Assembly: GCA_016213125.1 (NCBI GenBank)
Contig: JACRBR010000133.1
Location: 1 to 16,191, forward strand
Direction of reading: 5' to 3'
Source: Chloroflexota bacterium
GTDB lineage: Bacteria; Chloroflexota; Dehalococcoidia; DSTF01; JACRBR01
Length of the DNA: 16,191 nt
Position 1 is the first letter of the stretch. Each line of letters opens with the position of its first letter. The notes beneath the pieces were generated by a model. That model was not told the DNA's origin, made no database searches, and saw only the letters and a program-made list of their open reading frames with translations. Both the position numbers and the translations under genes were made by a program. Positions 13,776 through 16,191 of the stretch are shown one piece after another.

Positions 13776-16010
13776 CTAGTCGCCGCCACCTGACGCGAGC
13801 CCGAACTCGGGCACGAACGTCCTGTTTGAGGTCGAACCGGACTGCTCGGGAGCGGCGCCCTCCACGTCGATGCGCGGGAGCCATGCAAGCCACGACGGCA
13901 GATACCAGTTCTTGTCGCCCAACAGTTCCATGCTGGCGGGAACGAGGATCGAGCGGACGATGGTGGCGTCGAGGAACACAGCGACGGCGAGGCCGAAGCC
14001 CATCTGCTGCAGGTCCACCATATCTCCGAGGGCGAACCCGCCGAACACCATGAGCATGATGGCCGCGGCGCCCGTGATGATGCGGGCCGTTGAGCGCAGG
14101 CCATAGGCCACCGCACCGGTGTTGTCGCCCGTCTCGCCGTAGCGCTCCTGGATCCGGCTGAGCAGGAACACGTGGTAGTCCATGGAGAGGCCGAACAGTA
14201 CGGCGAACAGGAAGATGGGCAGGAACGCCGCGACGGTGTCGACCTGGTGGAAGCCGAGGAGGCCGGCGCCGACGCCGTGCTGGAACACCAACACGATGAG
14301 GCCGTACGCCGCGCCGACTGAAAGCAGGTTCATGATGATGGCCTTCACCGGGATGACGATGGAACGGAAGACCATGAGCAGCAGCACGAAACTGAGGGCG
14401 AGCACGAAGCCGATCACCACAGGGAGGTAGCTGTTCATCGTGTTCACGTAGTCGGTCGTGCCGGCGGAGGCGCCGCCGACGTGCGCCTCCAGGCCCGTGC
14501 CGTCGAAGGCGGCGGGTACATACGCGTTTCGAAGGCGGTCCACGACCTGGCGGGCGGGCTCGCCGATCGGGTCGCCGTTCACGAGGACGTGGACCGCGGC
14601 GAGTGCGCCGTCGTCGCTGTAGTCGATCTTCGCAATGCCGGCGAAGTCGCTGTCGGACTCCACCTGGTCCCGCAACCGGGCGATGGCGTCCTGCCCCGCG
14701 GCCGACCTGACGTCGCCCTCGACGAGGACGTACGCAGGCCCGATGCGACCGGCGGAGAACTTCGTGTCGAGCACGCGGAAGGCCTGGCCGGATTCGAGCT
14801 GTGCGGGCATCTCGCTCATGCCGGGCGAGCCCAGGTTGATCGTCAGCGCCGGGATTGCCGCGCCGATCAACAAAATGAGCGTGGCGGAGGCCGCGATGAC
14901 CGGGTGGCGAATGACGGCGGCCGTCGTCTTGTCGAAGAAGCCGTCCTTGCGTCCGGCGTCACTCGTGCTTCCGCGGCCGGGAAGGTGAAGCCAGTTGACC
15001 CGGTCGCCCAGCAGGCTGAGCACGGCGGGCAACAGAGTAAGGGCCAGTGCGACGGCGGCGATCACCACGAAGATCGCGCCGATGGCCATGCCCTTGAACA
15101 GGCCGGAGGGGACGATGAAGAGACCCGACAGCGCGATGATGACGGTGATGCCGGAGAAGAGCACCGCCCGGCTGGCGGTGTCGCCGGCCCGTCCGATGGC
15201 CTCGACCTTCGCCACGCCCTTCGCGCGCTCCTCGCGGAATCGCTCGACGAGGAAGAGGGAGTAGTCGATGCCGACGGCCAGTCCGATCATGGTGATCATG
15301 TTGACGACGACACTGCTGATGTTGAAGAACCGGCTGATGAATGCCGTCGCGCCAAATGCGACGACGATCCCCAGGAAGCCGAGCACGATGGGCACGCCCG
15401 CCGCGACCGCCGCGCCAAACACGAACAGCAGGACGATGAGCGCGGCTGGGATGCCTACCATCTCCCCCCGCGCGAGGTCGCGTTCCGCCGTCTTGTTCCA
15501 GTCGCGGCTAATGGAGCCGTCGCCGGCGCTCACTGCCTTGAAGCCGTCGCGCTCCATGTCGTCGAGCACGCCAAGCATCGGGCCGACGGTGTGCTCGGCG
15601 TCAGCGATGTCACCCTTGAGAACGACAGGGAGGATCAAGGCGAGACGGTCCCGGGACACGAGTGCCTCGTTGCCTGTCTCGTAGTACGACGTGACCGAGG
15701 CAGTCTCAGGAAGGGCACGGAGCCGCGAGGTAAGCTCGCCGACATACGCGCGGAACTGGGGGTCATCGACGCTTGCGGCCACCCCCTGCACGACGACGGT
15801 CTCCTCAGGCGGGATTTCGCCGTAGATGTTCTCGTAGAGGCGCTGCGCCGTCTGGGACTGACTTCCATCGATATCCTGCGCATCGTTGAAGTTCATCTGG
15901 CAGGAGCTGCCGACCGCCGCGGCGATCAGGACAATCCAGAACGCGATCGCGATCCAGGGGTGGCGTGCGCTGCCGCATGAAAGGCTGCCGGGCGAATTTC
16001 GATTTAACAT
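13776..16010 (-). CDS. MMPL/RND-superfamily membrane transporter
   Basis: The 744-residue inner-membrane protein has the classical internal duplication. Each half has one N-terminal helix, a large extracytoplasmic loop (about 37-185 and 391-525), and a bundle of five helices. The helix-four proton-relay motifs are GLAVGIDYSLFLVERFREE (D249-Y250) and FGLSMDYHVFLLSRIQE (D611-Y612), typical of MMPL proteins that export lipids or hydrophobic compounds using the proton gradient. Size is in line with the shorter, actinobacterial/Chloroflexi-like members. The start ATG 16010-16008 follows AGGAGGGG at five bases. The C-terminal tail (EGAAPEQSGSTSNRTFVPEFG) is soluble. No lipid-synthesis genes are adjacent, so the cargo is unknown. 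It converges on the methyltransferase. Confidence 0.93.
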   Translation of the reverse strand: MLNRNSPGSLSCGSARHPWIAIAFWIVLIAAAVGSSCQMNFNDAQDIDGSQSQTAQRLYENIYGEIPPEETVVVQGVAASVDDPQFRAYVGELTSRLRALPETASVTSYYETGNEALVSRDRLALILPVVLKGDIADAEHTVGPMLGVLDDMERDGFKAVSAGDGSISRDWNKTAERDLARGEMVGIPAALIVLLFVFGAAVAAGVPIVLGFLGIVVAFGATAFISRFFNISSVVVNMITMIGLAVGIDYSLFLVERFREERAKGVAKVEAIGRAGDTASRAVLFSGITVIIALSGLFIVPSGLFKGMAIGAIFVVIAAVALALTLLPAVLSLLGDRVNWLHLPGRGSTSDAGRKDGFFDKTTAAVIRHPVIAASATLILLIGAAIPALTINLGSPGMSEMPAQLESGQAFRVLDTKFSAGRIGPAYVLVEGDVRSAAGQDAIARLRDQVESDSDFAGIAKIDYSDDGALAAVHVLVNGDPIGEPARQVVDRLRNAYVPAAFDGTGLEAHVGGASAGTTDYVNTMNSYLPVVIGFVLALSFVLLLMVFRSIVIPVKAIIMNLLSVGAAYGLIVLVFQHGVGAGLLGFHQVDTVAAFLPIFLFAVLFGLSMDYHVFLLSRIQERYGETGDNTGAVAYGLRSTARIITGAAAIMLMVFGGFALGDMVDLQQMGFGLAVAVFLDATIVRSILVPASMELLGDKNWYLPSWLAWLPRIDVEGAAPEQSGSTSNRTFVPEFGLASGGGD

Positions 16011-16019
16011 AAGAACCCC

Positions 16020-16039
16020 TCCTGCGCTCTCCTGCGCTC
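16020..16039 (-). repeat. Tandem ten-base repeat duplicating the MMPL ribosome site
   Basis: TCCTGCGCTC occurs at 16020-16029 and again at 16030-16039. On the coding strand this reads GAGCGCAGGA twice, directly leading into GGGG and the ATG, so it provides two AGGA-type Shine-Dalgarno copies, one well placed and one ten bases further upstream. Confidence 0.65.
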
Positions 16040-16134
16040 CCTTGTCTTCCCGGGTAAGTGTGGGTCAGGTGGGGCGCGCGTCGAATCGGAGTAGAGGCGT
16101 ACCGGGCCGGGGCACTTCGGTGGAGTGGGTGTCT

Positions 16135-16151
16135 CCTCCGAAAGTCGGAGG
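16135..16151. other. Short perfect hairpin near the right edge
   Basis: CCTCCGA (16135-16141) pairs with TCGGAGG (16145-16151) around a three-base loop. It lies about 125 bases upstream of the MMPL start and could be a leader structure or the terminator of a gene beyond the edge. The rest of 16040-16191 shows no gene or clear promoter. Confidence 0.35.
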
Positions 16152-16191
16152 CGGGCGGCGTCAGTCCCGGTGCCACCTGGCGTACGCGGCG

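Noticed and set aside
14481..15980. A 499-codon open frame on the plus strand opposite the MMPL gene
   Set aside because: Its translation is rich in D, G, H, R and V with no domain, it lies entirely inside the well-supported transporter, and it has no start signals; it is a GC-rich antisense shadow.

Overview
The window comes from a bacterium with a high-GC genome, frequent GTG starts and tightly packed, often overlapping genes. The gene mix (acyl-CoA-dehydrogenase-like flavoenzymes, a Baeyer-Villiger monooxygenase, many split-barrel flavoproteins, an MMPL transporter, polytopic orphan membrane proteins) and the intergenic palindromes resemble those of Chloroflexota such as Dehalococcoidia-like lineages. 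That placement is inference; no rRNA or other marker settles it. No tRNA, rRNA, CRISPR array, insertion sequence or phage gene was seen.

Left region (1-3220): a partial, frameshifted acyl-CoA dehydrogenase/flavin monooxygenase-like gene runs off the left edge on the minus strand. A 610-base gap follows, with a cluster of TTGATTG boxes, one long hairpin and a short tandem repeat. Next is a type I Baeyer-Villiger monooxygenase of 639 residues, the size and layout of 4-hydroxyacetophenone monooxygenase. Both are likely oxidative catabolic flavoenzymes and they are divergently arranged.

Middle (3413-6737): an orphan six-helix membrane protein precedes the clearest regulatory unit of the window. 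This is a promoter, a yybP-ykoY manganese riboswitch and a GDT1/UPF0016 manganese exporter, with an expression platform that appears to work by start-codon sequestration. Two coupled small genes follow (one unknown, one split-barrel flavoprotein). They converge on a third, longer split-barrel flavoprotein that is probably co-transcribed with an upstream multi-helix membrane protein from a strong sigma-70-type promoter.

Right half (6810-16010): nearly everything is on the minus strand. There is an amidohydrolase with a basic tail, an FmdB-like zinc-ribbon protein lacking one ligand cysteine, and a tight operon metG - tatD - long-chain polyprenyl diphosphate synthase joined by one- to four-base overlaps. 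A SAM-dependent methyltransferase diverges from metG and converges, across a perfect 16-bp hairpin, on a large MMPL/RND-family transporter. The right edge holds only leader sequence and a small hairpin.

I found no convincing undescribed defence or mobile system. The points most worth checking are the riboswitch and its proposed switching helices, the TTGATTG operator cluster, the frameshift, and the orphan membrane protein.
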